Below, piece after piece: positions 10,965 through 21,430 of a stretch of DNA of 64,000 bases. Source of the stretch: Euleptes europaea (taxonomy: Eukaryota; Chordata; Lepidosauria; Squamata; Sphaerodactylidae); assembly GCF_029931775.1 (NCBI RefSeq), contig NC_079322.1, forward strand, positions 77,995,326 to 78,059,325, given 5' to 3'. How positions within the stretch are numbered: the stretch's first letter is position 1; each line of letters starts with the position of its first letter. Made by a program: the position numbers and the translations under genes. Under the pieces are notes generated by a model. It searched no databases, was not told the DNA's origin, and saw only the letters and a list, made by a program, of their open reading frames with translations.

Positions 10965-11440
10965 CCGGCGTGGTGTCGTGGGGAAGAGCGGTGGACTCGG
11001 ATCGGGAGGACCGGGTTTGACTCCCCACTCCTCCACGTGAGCGGCGGGCGCTAATCTGGGGAACTGGATTTGTGTCGTAGAATCCTTGAGTTGGGAGGGA
11101 CCCCCAGGGTCATCTAGTCCAACCCCCTGCACAATGCAGGAAATTCCAAACTACCTACCCTCCCCCACACCCCCAGTGACCCCTACTCCATGCCCAGAAG
11201 ATGGCCAAGGTGCCCTCCCTCTCATCATCCGCCTAAGGTCCCCGTGCCTAAGTGTCCCCACTCCTAAGTGTCCCCGCTCCTACACACGAAGCCAGCTGGG
11301 TGACCTTGGGCTACTCACGCTCTCTCAGCCCCACCTCCCTCACAGGGTGCCTGTTGAGGGGAAGGGAAGGTGATTGTAAGCCGGTTTGATTCTTCCTTAA
11401 GTGGTCGAGAAAGTTGGCACATATAAAAACACTTCTTCTT
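10965..11440 (+). mobile_element. Sauria-type SINE interrupted by CR1
   Basis: The tRNA-like head (ggtgtcgtggggaagagcgg, then ccgggtttgactcccc) begins at 10965. The element breaks near 11,070 and resumes after about 11,236 with gaagccagctgggtgacc and the tail. Confidence 0.75.
11071..11236 (-). mobile_element. CR1 LINE 3' end
   Basis: Minus-strand CR1 terminal sequence of about 165 bp (complement of gttggactagatgaccctgg), strongly 5'-truncated and inserted in the SINE at 10,965-11,440. Confidence 0.75.
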
Positions 11441-12084
11441 TATTGCGGACCAACCCCTCTGAAACTTACTCTGGAATAAAATCTTCTCCACAGGTAACCC
11501 GAGGTGTCAGTTTATTTTGCTGGAGCAAATGAAGAGGCCAGTCCTGCCGTAATTATTATCCGGGAGCAAGAGAATCGGAATTTGCGCAGGCACAGAATTC
11601 ATTCACTGGGCCCCCTTGCCAGTGGCTACCAAATGATGAAAAGCAACATTCGTGCTGTGTGGAAACAGAGCTGAATTTACTGTCAGCCAGTCTGGATCGG
11701 ACCCGGGAAGCTCTACGTGCCGATGACATGTTCTGCCACTAAATGCATGAAACTGCCCTGGGCCAAGTCAGACCCTGGCGTTATCAAGGTCAGTATTGTT
11801 GACTCTGACGGGCAGTAACCCTCTACACATGACCCTCATATTCAACCAACGTGTGTAGCGCAGGCACGCAAGCGTGCTGCCCCCATGCGAGCACGGCCTC
11901 TGCGCACAGAGGAAGTCTATGCATGTGCGCTACTTCCCTGCAAACAGCTCACGGGGAGGGAAACCACCAGCATCCGCTTCCTCTGCGCTTCTTTTTCTTC
12001 TTTGAAGACTGCACTGTTTCCATCACGATTGTGCTGAGAGTTAAGAGAAGAATGAATGATCAAAAACAAAGCCTGTCAAAGTTA
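11441..12084. other. Intron 1 of gene A, nothing recognised
   Basis: Apart from short open frames with no recognisable domain, no exon, RNA or repeat is supported. The stretch would lie in the first intron of gene A if exon 1 ends at 9900. Confidence 0.35.
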
Positions 12085-12395
12085 AATTGTGGAACTCCCT
12101 GCCCCAGGAAGTGGTAATGGCTGCCAGCTTGGAAGGCTTTAAGAGGGGAGTGGACATGTTCATGGAAGAGAGGGGGTAAAAATGGATACTAGTCATGATG
12201 CAGACATATTCTCTCCAGGATCAAAGGAATATGCCCATTATATTAGGTGCTTTGGATCACAGGCAAGCCAATGCTGCTGCAGTTGTCTTGTTTGTGGGCT
12301 TCCTAGAGGCACCTGGTTGGCCGCTGTGTGAACAGACTGCTGGACTTGATGGGCCTGGGTCTGATCCAGCAGGGCCTTTCTTATGTTCAGTCCAT
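12085..12395 (+). mobile_element. CR1-type LINE 3' end (TTCTTATG-tail subfamily)
   Basis: Contains the tail ctggacttgatgggcc, then gatccagcagggcctttc and ttatgttc. This is the same 3' end that forms the tandem array at 61.06-63.3 kb. Confidence 0.7.
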
Positions 12396-12639
12396 CGTGT
12401 TACTATTTTTCTGTTGGGCGCTCCTGGTTAGGAAAGGCCTCTCTTCCTGACTTTTTCCCGGGTTCATCCCAGCCAGCCAGGGATCACGTAGGCCACGCAG
12501 TGATGTGGTGCTGTCAAGCAGCCAATCAGGTGGCCGTAAAAACCAAAAATTTCTTGCTGCTGGCTCTGCCCTGAGAAAGTCAATTGCCAGAGGCTGGAGT
12601 GGCGCATACCCCTGGTTTCATCGGAAGTGTAACAAGGTC

Positions 12640-12860
12640 ACATGAAACACATGGAGCTGCCTTATACTGAATCAAACCCTTGGTCATTCAAAGTCAGTAT
12701 TGTCTACTCAGACCAGCTCTCCAGGGTCTCAGGCAGAGGGCTTTCCCATCACCTCCTTGCATAGTCCCTTTAACTGGAGATGCTGCCGGGGATGGAACCT
12801 GGGACCTTCTGCATGCCAAGCAGAGGCTCTACCACTGAGCCACAGCCCCTCCCCAAATCA
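12640..12860 (-). mobile_element. tRNA-derived SINE
   Basis: Minus-strand copy with tail (cacatggagctgccttatac), body and an intact-looking head whose complement has A- and B-box-like segments. Confidence 0.8.
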
Positions 12861-13149
12861 GGCATGCTGCGCAGCTGCTTTGGATGGGGTGGGGGACATT
12901 CCAGTTTAACTGTGACGCTTGCTGCATGCACATAGGTCCTCCATCAGGTTTTAAGTCGGGCTTTAGACCGCATGAAACACCAGTACAGTGTCAAGCCTGA
13001 ATGCTGTGGTTGAATCTCCTAAATCCCTTCATCCTGGCACCCTTCAGATGTCTGTGCTTTCTCCTGTTCCAGGGCTTGCTGCTTACTTTAGCAAGTAGCC
13101 AGGAGAGTCCAGCCTCTAATACTCCGCGAGGCCCCTGCGGCTGGTTATC

Positions 13150-13370
13150 AAGCCGGTGTGGTGTGGTGGTTAGGATGTCAGTGTAGGACATTCTGAGAGG
13201 CCAATGCCCACATCCCTGTCCTGCCATGGAAGCTCATTGGCTGACCTTGGGCTGGTCTCAGCCTAGCCTACCTCACAGGGTTGATGTGAGGACAAAACAG
13301 AGGACAGCAGACTGGTGAAAGCCGCTATAAGTCCCCATTGGGGAGAAAGGAAGTAAAATAAAATTCATCT
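13150..13370 (+). mobile_element. MIR/L2-like SINE
   Basis: Head gtgtggtgtggtggttagg, core tgaccttgggctggtctc and an L2-type tail ending near the aaaataaaattc run. Confidence 0.5.
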
Positions 13371-13494
13371 TGTTTTGTTGTTGACGTCACCCCTGGCGCC
13401 TTTTGTAAGATAAAGAACAGGCATCGGCGTGTGGGGTACTGATATTCAGGGATCACATCCTCCAGCATGTTAATCCTCCATGAAAGGGAACTAT

Positions 13495-13685
13495 TCTCTC
13501 CAGGATCAGAGGAGTAGGCCTATTGTATTATGTGCTGTGGAACACAGGCAGGATAAATGCTGCTGCAGCCGTCTTGTTTGTGGGCTTCCTGGAGGCACCT
13601 GGTTGGCCACTGTGTGAACAGACTGCTGGACTTGATGGACCTTGGTCTGATCCAGCAGGGCTGTTCTTACGTTCTTATGACACTT
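13495..13685 (+). mobile_element. CR1-type LINE 3' end (TTCTTATG-tail subfamily)
   Basis: Same 3' end as at 12,085-12,395, finishing in cagggctgttcttacg. Confidence 0.7.
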
Positions 13686-13904
13686 CTCCTAAATTCTCAG
13701 CTGGATCAGTTTGTTGGCTTGGTCATCTTACAACAGCCCTGAAAGGTAGCCCAGTGCTGTGTTACCAATGAGGGACTGAAGCCGCACGAGATCAGCTTGC
13801 TTGAGGCAGCAGAGTGATTGTACTAATGTGCTGTGATTCGCACCTGGGACTTCTAGCCCAGGCCTCAACTAGCCTTACCAGTTCAGTGTGGACCAGCGTC
13901 TTGC

Positions 13905-14185
13905 TTTGATGGGGTCATTTGGAGCGGTGGAGTCTGATCTGGAGAACCAGGTTTGATTCCCCACTCCTCCACATGAGCAGCGGAAGGTAATCTACTGAAC
14001 TGGATTTGTTTTCCGGCTCCTCCCCATGAAGCCAGTTGGGTGACCTTGGGCTAGTCACAGCTCTCTCAGCCCCACCTACCTCACAGGGTGTCTGTTGTGG
14101 GGAGGGTAAGGTGATTGTAAGCAGGTTTGATTCTTCCTTCAGTGGTAGAGAAAGTCGGCATATAAAACCCAACTCCTTCATTTTG
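13905..14185 (+). mobile_element. Sauria-type SINE
   Basis: Nearly complete: tRNA-like head with gaaccaggtttgattcccc, body gggtgaccttgggctagtc and Bov-B-like tail (aaagtcggcatataaaaccc). Confidence 0.8.
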
Positions 14186-14249
14186 TGGTTCTCCCGCAGC
14201 AGCACGCTCAGCTTTGGGAAGACGGCACTGATATTCCCAGGGCTTCCGA

Positions 14250-14640
14250 TCTCTCTCTCTCTTTTTTTATTAATTTCCCCCCCAACATATTATAAAACAT
14301 ACAACAACATACAGCAAAAAACATACAAACCACACGACATAACAGTTCTTCCCTTCAATACATCTCTAGGACAAGTTACTGTTTGTGAATAACTAGAATG
14401 GGTTTATAATCCTTCTAACCTGGACTAATATAAAACTATTAACACAACGTCATATTGATTGGTTAAAACTACATTGACCTACTATATGTTTATCTATATA
14501 TTTTACTTTATGAAAAGATTACACTTTCATATCAATGAGTAGTTAATAGAATTAAACTCAATTTGCTGATATAAAAAGTTAGCTTTTATGGAATTTAAAA
14601 AGCAGGTTTATTAAAAATTAAAGATAATGAAATGCTTTCT
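14250..14640 (-). mobile_element. Probable L1 3' untranslated region
   Basis: AT-rich sequence starting at a T-run (about 14,263), like the start of the L1 copy at 26,760. No coding part is recognisable, so the call is weak. Confidence 0.35.
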
Positions 14641-14678
14641 CCTCTCTCTTTTTTGCTCACATTTGCTTCTTCTTTCAG

Positions 14679-15346
14679 GGCTCTTTGGGATGAGGCCTTG
14701 TGACTCCCAGACAGGCCTTTGATCAGCGGTGGCGGCGCTCAAATCCATGTGGCTCCGGGACTTCAAGCAAGAACGGTTTTGAGCCCTGCGCATCGTCACT
14801 GGGGGGGGGGGGGCTGCACAACTGGCCGTTCTGGCTTCCGCTTCCTACGTCTCCTTTTGGCACGCGGACCCCCGATGTTTTCCTCAGCGGCGGAGAGAGA
14901 GAGAGACAAATGGGGACCGCGGTTTGACTCTCCCCCCTCCACCTCAGCTGCGGCCTCTCAGGCAAATGCGACCGGCCGGAAGAGGAAAGCCAACTTCTCC
15001 AACGACGAGACGGAAACGCTGGTGTGGAACGTTGTGCGGCACTTCAGCGCCTTGTATGGATCCGAGTCCTTCCGGGCTCACCCCGTCCGCCGGAAGCAGC
15101 TGTGGACGCAGATCCAGAGCCGGGTCAACTTCCTGGGCTACACGGAACGCTCCATCGATGACCTCAAGCACAAGTGGAGAGACCTCCGGCTGGACGTCAA
15201 GAAGAAGATAACAGCCAAGAAGCCCCTTCCTCTCCACCGGCCGGGACCCCCCCATAAGCCCCGCCTCACTCCCCTCGAGAAGATGGTGGCCTCGACCTTT
15301 CTTCAGCCCACCCATGACTCCGAGCCGGAGATCGTCCTGGACCCAG
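14679..15346 (+). CDS. Gene A exon with start codon and SANT domain
   Basis: The acceptor follows a pyrimidine tract (cttctttcag|GG), with the first base at 14679. Bases 14679-14874 are 5' UTR, including a 12-G run near 14,800. Coding starts at 14875 and ends after CCA G at 15346, leaving phase 1. The donor GTGAG at 15347 is immediately continuous with a SINE. Confidence 0.75.
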
Positions 15347-18300
15347 GTGAGCTGTGGCTCAGTGGCAGAGCATCTGCTTGGCATGCAGAAGGTCCCAGGT
15401 TCAGTCCCCAGGGGCATCTCCAGTTGAAGGGACCAGGCAAGTTGGTGATATGAAAGGCCTCCACCAGAGACCCTGGAGAGCTGCTGCCAGTATGAGTAGG
15501 CAATACTGACTTTGATGGACCCAAGGGTCTGATTCACTATAAGGCAGCTTCATGTGTTCATGCGATGTGCCATTTTGGGGAGGGGTTGTGGCTCAGCGGT
15601 AGAGCATCAGCTTGGCATGCAGAAAGCCCCAGGTTCAATCCCTGGCATCTCCAGTTAAAGGAACTAGGCAAGTAGGTGATGTGAAAAACCTCTGCCTGAG
15701 ACCCTGGAGAGCCATGGGGAAGGGCTGTGGCTCAATGGCAGAGCATCTGCTTGGCATGCAGAAGGTGCCAGGTTCAATCCCCGGCAGCATCTCCAGTTAA
15801 AAGGACCAGGCAGGAAGTGATGTGCAAGAGCCATGCCTGAGATCCGGGAGAGCCATGGCCAGTGTTGAGTAGACAATACTGACCTTGATGGACTAAGTGT
15901 CAGATTCAGTATAAGGCAGTTTTGTGTCTTGGTATCTGATATTTAGAAAATGGTGTAGGAGAGGATGTTTTTCAGAGCGTCTTTGCTGCATTCATCACTA
16001 TGTTGGCTCAGATCCATTTGCTGCCAGCGGTATTTTGCTCCAGCACAGGCTTTTCTCTTGCTGGCAGAAGAACTTATTGAACTAGTGAAAGGGCTTCTGG
16101 GGCCAGAGCACAATGCCACCGTTAGTGGCGCAGTCTACAGCAGCGGTTCCCAAACTGCGCTTCACAGAGCACTTGGTGCTCCACGAATCATCCTAAAAAT
16201 ACTAGTGTCATTTAGTTTAGTATATAGGTGCTAGGTGCTCCATGACGAATTTCTCTCCTTAAAAATGCTCCATGACTCAAAAAGTTTGGGAACCGCTGGT
16301 CTACAGGGTCCTGTCCTTTGTCCTTGGGATGTGCGATGCTTAAGGAAGAGTTCTAAAGCTGGCAGTTCTCTCCTGCTGCAGAGATTTTCTTCCCGGGGGC
16401 TTCCAAGCAGTCCTTCCTCCCGATGCAGCCTGGCGCCAGTCACCCCGGCATCTACATCGACACCAATGGGCAGCCCTCCTCTCTGCCCACCATGGAGGGC
16501 TCCACGGTCCCACGGTTGGCCGGCCAAAGCCCCGATCCGTCTATGATTTGTGACTACAGCAGAGGCGAAGGGCAGAGCAGTTCAGGTAAAGGTGACAGTG
16601 CACCCGCGTATCCCACAGTCTGCTAGCATCTGCCCACCCCTGATGCATGGGATTGTCTCCACTCACTATGTTTGGGGAGGGAAATCCTGAGACAAGAGAG
16701 GGAATTCTGTGAGCCTGGCTCTTCTGGGCTCTCTTTGGGGCAGATAATTGCCTCTATTTGTCTGGCTTTTTCCAGACTTAACAATGGGGAAACTGAGGAA
16801 GAGGTTGGTTCAGCAGACAAGAACTGAGAGGAATACGTATTGCATAAGCAGACTCCCGGTTTCTAGAATTGGGGGATGGAGCAAGAGAGAGCGTGGTGTG
16901 GTGGTTAAGAGCAGTGGATTGGAACAGTGGAGTCTGATCTGGAGAACCGGGTCTGATTCCCCACTCCTACACATGAGCGGCGGAGGCTAATCCGGATTTG
17001 TTTCCCCACTCCTACACATGAAGCCAGCTGGATGACCTTGGGCAAGTTACAGCTCTTTTAGAGCTTTCTCAGCCCCACCTACCTCACAGGGTGTCTGTTG
17101 TGGGGAGGGGGAGGGAAGGTGATTGTAAGCCAGTTTGATTCTCCCTTAAGTGGTAGAGAAAGTTGCCATATAAAAACCAATTTGTCATCGTCTTCTACTC
17201 CCATTGTTGTGTAAGGACCAAAATGTCTGACTAGGGTCGGGGAGACCTGAGTTAAAATCCCCCCTCTGCCATCCAGCTGGGTGGGCAGCAGTCTGTCAGG
17301 GAAGCCGTAGTTTTGGGTTTTTAGCACTGAGCAGGGAGTTAGGCTTGATGGACTCTAGGGACCTTTTCCCCTTCGGGGTTCCAGGAATGGTGGGCTTGCC
17401 CAGGAATCCATACTGGGTCTTAGTGGGGCGACCCTGGTCTCTGCTGAGTTTTATTCTTTCTCTTTATGCCCATGCAAAACAGATAGTGGAAACAACAAAA
17501 CAATGTCCCTTCTGCAACGATATAAAATCGCAGTACGTTCTCCCCATATTGTCATCCTTTCCTGGGAGATCAGAAGAAGCTAAAGTTTCCCTTCTCTTAG
17601 CAGACTCCTCTTGAGAGATAACCACTCAAGTAGCCAAATTTTGCCTCTGGTCTAGTGGGATTCGTAAACGGCTGATTGAAAACCTTTCCCCATAGAAGAT
17701 CTTTCCTCCTCCTCTTCAAATCATCCCTCCCAGAACTACCAACTTTTTATTATTTTAACCTAACTTTGACTTTTATTCAGAGCTGATATTGTATTGAAAT
17801 AAGATTTGATTGATTGATATTCCTTCTCTTCTGTTTCAGCTGAGTCGGGGCCAGAGCTGCGGAGCCTGGAAATGTCGACCGTCTCGCCTCCTCTGAGAAA
17901 CGAATCCCTGGTTTCCTACACATCCATGTCTGAGGAAGAGGAACAAGATGCCCCAGAGGCGGAAGGCGGGCTAGGCTCGCAGCCTGGCCTGGAGTCGCAG
18001 CTGTCAGCTGAGGAAGATGGGAAAGCAGCTGTCCGGCAAGCCGCGCTAATCCGCCGATGCAACTCGCAAGGTTCGGCGACGTCCCTGCCGGAGGATCCGA
18101 TAGATGCCCATTCAGATTGGGGCCAGGGGGGCGCCTCTGAGATCCCGGCCCTGGGCCGAGCACTCCGCCCCGCGCAGCCGGAGGAGGAGGAAACCGCCAA
18201 CCAAAGTGCAGAGATGGGCTCCTTTCCCCGGGGGCTGATGGGGGCCGCGTGGGAGAAGCAAGACGACGAGCAGCAGCAGTCCAGGTCCCCCCTCCATGCC

Positions 18301-18909
18301 GGGGCTCTCACGGAGGAGTCGCTGCCCTCTTCCGAGTCTCCCCAGGCGGACCGTGTACCGCCTCCTCAGCCTCTGCCGAGGAGAATGGGGTGCTCGCACC
18401 TGCGGGATGGCAGGCGAGAAACGTGGCGGACTAACCTCCATTGCTTGATGGACATGGAGGACCAGTGGGACCAGCTGTACCACCAGGAGTTGGCCATGTG
18501 GCAAGAGGAGAGGGCGCAGCAGCGCGAGGAGCGGGCCCGCGACAGGGAGCTCCAGTTCCGGCTGCTCGGGGTCCTCACTGACATCCGCGACGAACTGAGG
18601 TCCTTGCGGCAGGAGAGGACGGCGGCCCGGCAGGAGAGGGCTTCTCAGACTGCCGCGCCAGCCACTGCGCCGGCACCCACCGCCTCGCCTCCGCAGCCTG
18701 AAGCTGCGGCCACGAAGACTCCGGCTGATCCTGTCCCCCTCTTCTCCCTCGAAAGGGAAGAGGGCCTCTCTGGACCACCCCTGGTTAGCGCTGGCCGGGG
18801 AGAGGCAGCTGTGGCTACAAGAAGCCCCCGCGGCACTCCCCGGCGAGGGAGAGGTCGCCCCCGCGGCTCTACGTTGAGACACAGGCGGATGCTTATGACT
18901 AATAGCTAG
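14875..18909 (+). CDS. Gene A: Myb/SANT-like, coiled-coil, AT-hook protein
   Basis: Three coding exons (14875-15346, 16382-16585, 17840-18909) join in phase 1 at both junctions and give 581 residues. Residues about 38-112 form a Myb/SANT-like DNA-binding domain (tryptophans 51, 77 and 101; WRDLRLDVKKKI at the end) like those of the MSANTD/NAIF1/MYPOP group. Residues 431-494 are a charged coiled coil (QEERAQQREERARDRE). Residues 559-569 hold an AT-hook (RRGRGRPRG). The middle is acidic and Ser/Pro-rich. The start is the first in-frame ATG after an in-frame TGA at 14701 within the exon that begins at 14679. Role by inference: nuclear DNA-binding regulator or chromatin protein, possibly descended from a Harbinger-type Myb-like protein. 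I cannot name an ortholog. Gene B converges on it from the other side. Confidence 0.8.
15347..15925 (+). mobile_element. Two tRNA-derived SINEs abutting a splice donor
   Basis: The first copy begins within a few bases of the donor (exon|GTGAGCTGTGGCTCAG) and runs to about 15,565. A second follows to about 15,925 and itself contains a duplicated head. They share orientation and head sequence with the 6.7-9.6 kb array. Confidence 0.8.
16141..16298. mobile_element. Short hAT MITE
   Basis: Terminal inverted repeats CAGCGGTTCCCAAACT and AGTTTGGGAACCGCTG are exact complements. The 8-bp duplication GTCTACAG flanks it (16133-16140 and 16299-16306). It lies about 80 bp before exon 2 of gene A. Confidence 0.9.
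16382..16585 (+). CDS. Gene A internal coding exon
   Basis: Acceptor ctcctgctgcag, donor GTAAAG at 16586. It encodes a linker (IFFPGASKQSF ... GIYIDTNGQPSS) with no known domain. It enters and leaves in phase 1, so its 204 bp (68 codons) could be skipped without a frame change. Confidence 0.75.
16885..17195 (+). mobile_element. Sauria-type SINE
   Basis: Head gtgtggtggttaagagcagtg, B-box-like gggtctgattcc, body and Bov-B-like tail are present, with a short deletion in the middle. Confidence 0.8.
17200..17839 (+). other. Gene A intron, nothing recognised
   Basis: No further exon or clear repeat. The sequence ends in a strong pyrimidine tract and acceptor (cttctcttctgtttcag) before exon 3. Confidence 0.4.
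17840..18909 (+). CDS. Gene A last coding exon
   Basis: Encodes residues 226-581: an acidic Ser-rich region (SMSEEEEQDAPEAEGG), the coiled coil, an Ala/Pro-rich stretch, the AT-hook and a basic tail ending at a TAG (18907-18909). It is GC-rich compared with its flanks. Confidence 0.8.
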
Positions 18910-19013
18910 AGGCGGATGCGCATTTGGTTTCTCCAAACCAATAGATACGGACCCTGTGCGTATGTGCGTGCAGAGCCTCCAAATTTCCTCCATGGGGGAT
19001 ACCAAGGCCTGAG

Positions 19014-19036
19014 AGTGTGTGTGTGTGTGTGTGCGT
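19014..19036. repeat. GT microsatellite
   Basis: A short (TG)n run in the probable 3' UTR of gene A. Confidence 0.8.
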
Positions 19037-19776
19037 GTGATGGCAGGGAATGTGACCATATAAAGTATATTGCACTCTGCGTGAGAAAAGGGCGTTGGGG
19101 TACGTGTCTTTTCTCGGGAGGACGGCCACGGACAATCATGCCCAGGCGCTGGGTTCTGCAAGCTGGCAAACGGGCGAGTGTGACGAAGTAAGTGTTGGAA
19201 GGACAGAGCCACCCGCTGTAGCCTCCCTGGCCACACCCAAAGCCTTACTTCCAACGGGGCTGTGCCAAACGACACAAGCCCCCGTGGCCGTGCTGTTGTG
19301 CAACAGACTCGCTTGTAATTGAATGTAAATCCCAAAACGTTTGGGGCTGGACAGCCCAACGCTGATGCACAGCAGGTAATATTGATCCCACCAGCCGATG
19401 TGATGCTCCATGGTGCTGCCTTCAGAGGTATCGTCGTCCATCTAACGTGCGTTCAGGTTTGCGTATTCGCGCTAGTGCAGATGGAAGGGCCAGAAGGTGT
19501 GTGTGTGTGAAGGAGAGCCATACTTGTGCATAAGGGGTGTGTATGTGTGCAAAGCCTGTTAGCAGGAGTAGGGTTGCTACTCTTTGTGGGTCAGAGGAGG
19601 GAATTTAAGGGTTCTTAGTTGCTGTTGGTCAAACATTTTATGCAAATCATTTAATGGACTAATTTGCATATATATATATCTATAAACTTCTTTTTCTAAA
19701 AAAAGCAAACCAAAGTGTGGATTTCAGCACTGGCTTTATTAGCGATCTTTTTTTCAACAGCAGGCACCTTTCTGAG

Positions 19777-19782
19777 AATAAA
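19777..19782 (+). terminator. Candidate polyadenylation signal for gene A
   Basis: AATAAA about 870 bases past the stop, in sequence free of obvious repeats and just before a minus-strand SINE. It is the first canonical hexamer I see downstream. Confidence 0.3.
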
Positions 19783-19837
19783 AGTCACACGCAAGTCCAC
19801 CTCCTCCCATGGGGTTTACTGTGGAATTTACCCAGAA

Positions 19838-20115
19838 AGAAGTTGGGGTTTTATATGCCGACTTTCTCTACCATGTAAGGAAGAATCAAACCCGCTTACA
19901 ATCCCCTTCCCCACAATAGACACCCTGTGAGGTGGGTGGGACTGAGAGAGCTGTGACTAGCCCATGGTCACCCAGCTGGCTTCATATGGAGGAACGAGAA
20001 ACAAATCGAGTTCACCAGATTAGCCTCCGCCGCTCATGTGGAGGAGTGGGAAATAAAAACCCGGTTCTCCTGATCAGAGCCCACCGCTCTTAACCACTAC
20101 ACCATGCTGACTCTC
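19838..20115 (-). mobile_element. Sauria-type SINE
   Basis: Nearly complete minus-strand copy, from the tail (gttttatatgccgactttctc) to the head (cttaaccactacaccatgctg). Confidence 0.8.
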
Positions 20116-20340
20116 TGTTTCCCATTACCTGCAAATCCATGGGGAGTCTCCTGCCCCCCTCCTTCATCAGGAAAACAGAAACTCTCATGGAAATGGGTGC
20201 AGGGATAGCAGCTACCACCACCTTGCTGTTCAGGGACTGCGGAAAATACATACATGGGACCATCCCATCTTCCCTCTCCCATATCTGCCTCCATTTCCCT
20301 CTCTGCATCATGTCTTAATTTTTTAGTGGTGTTTGGGTTA

Positions 20341-21430
20341 GAATCATAGAATTGGGACCACCAGGGTCATCTAGGCCAACCCCCTGCACAATGCAGGAAA
20401 TTCACAACTACCTCCACACCCCCAGTGATCCCCTACTCCAGGGGTGGGGAACCATTTTTCCGCCAAGGGCCATTTGGATATTTATAACATCCACATCATT
20501 CACGGGCCATACAAAATTATCAACTTAAAAATTAGTTGACTAAACGCCTAGCAAGCAGCTGCCCCAGATGACCCCCCCCCCGCACAGACAAGCAGGCAGG
20601 CATCCAACCGGTGGTGCACTCGCCCACCTGGTGACACAGGATGGTCTGTTGCACCAACTGGGCATAGCTGTCCAGCCGCAGGCCGGAGTTGCTCCTGCTC
20701 TGCATGGTCGGGGCTAGGTTCTACAGCTGACTCCTGCTACCTCCGCCTGCAGGGATGAAATGACACACTGGCTAAGAACTCATCCCCACCACACACATTC
20801 TGGCCTTGCCCCCTTTAACCCCTCCATTGCCGCCATTTCCGCCCCCAGCCCTCTTGTAGTACAGAGGGAATACGTTTCTCCATGGCCCGGGTGGGAAAGG
20901 GATAACACAGTTTCTTGGGCGGTCCTAGCAGCTTCTGCAAGGGGGAAAAAGGTTCCTTTTATTGGCAAAACAAACTCACATCCACCTTGAATAGAGGCTA
21001 TTCCTGTCCGCGGGAGGGAGTGCATCACCAGTCTTAGATCCTTCTGAGCTAAGGATCTGCCAGGACCCACAAAGGGCCAGACCAAATGATTTCGGGGGCC
21101 TTAAATGGCTCCAGGGGCTGATGTTCCCCACCCCTGCCTTACTCCATGCCCAGAAGATGGCCAAGATGCCCTGCCTCTCATCATCTGCTTAAGGTCATAA
21201 AAGCAACATTGCTGACAGATGGCCATCTAGCCTCTGCTTGAAAACCTCCAGGGAAGGAGAGCTGACCGCTTCCCGAGGAAGCCTGTTCCACTTTCTTCCT
21301 CATGTCTAGACAGAAACTCTTTTGGTTTCACTTCAACCCGTTGGTTCTGGTCCGACCTTCTGGGGCAACAGAGAACAAGTTAGTACCCTCCTCTATAGGA
21401 CAGCCTCTTCAAGTACTTGAAGATGGATAT
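20341..21430 (-). mobile_element. CR1 LINE 3' end, split by a hAT
   Basis: The CR1 3' terminus begins at 20341 (agaatcatagaattggg) and is interrupted at 20,439-21,136. It resumes with ccatgcccagaagatggcc and runs to about 21,430 through the ccagggaaggagagctgacc part. Confidence 0.8.
20439..21136. mobile_element. Non-autonomous hAT, 698 bp
   Basis: Ends CAGGGGTGGGGAAC and GTTCCCCACCCCTG are exact inverted repeats. The flanking octamers CCCTACTC and CCTTACTC differ at one base. No transposase frame is seen. Confidence 0.85.
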
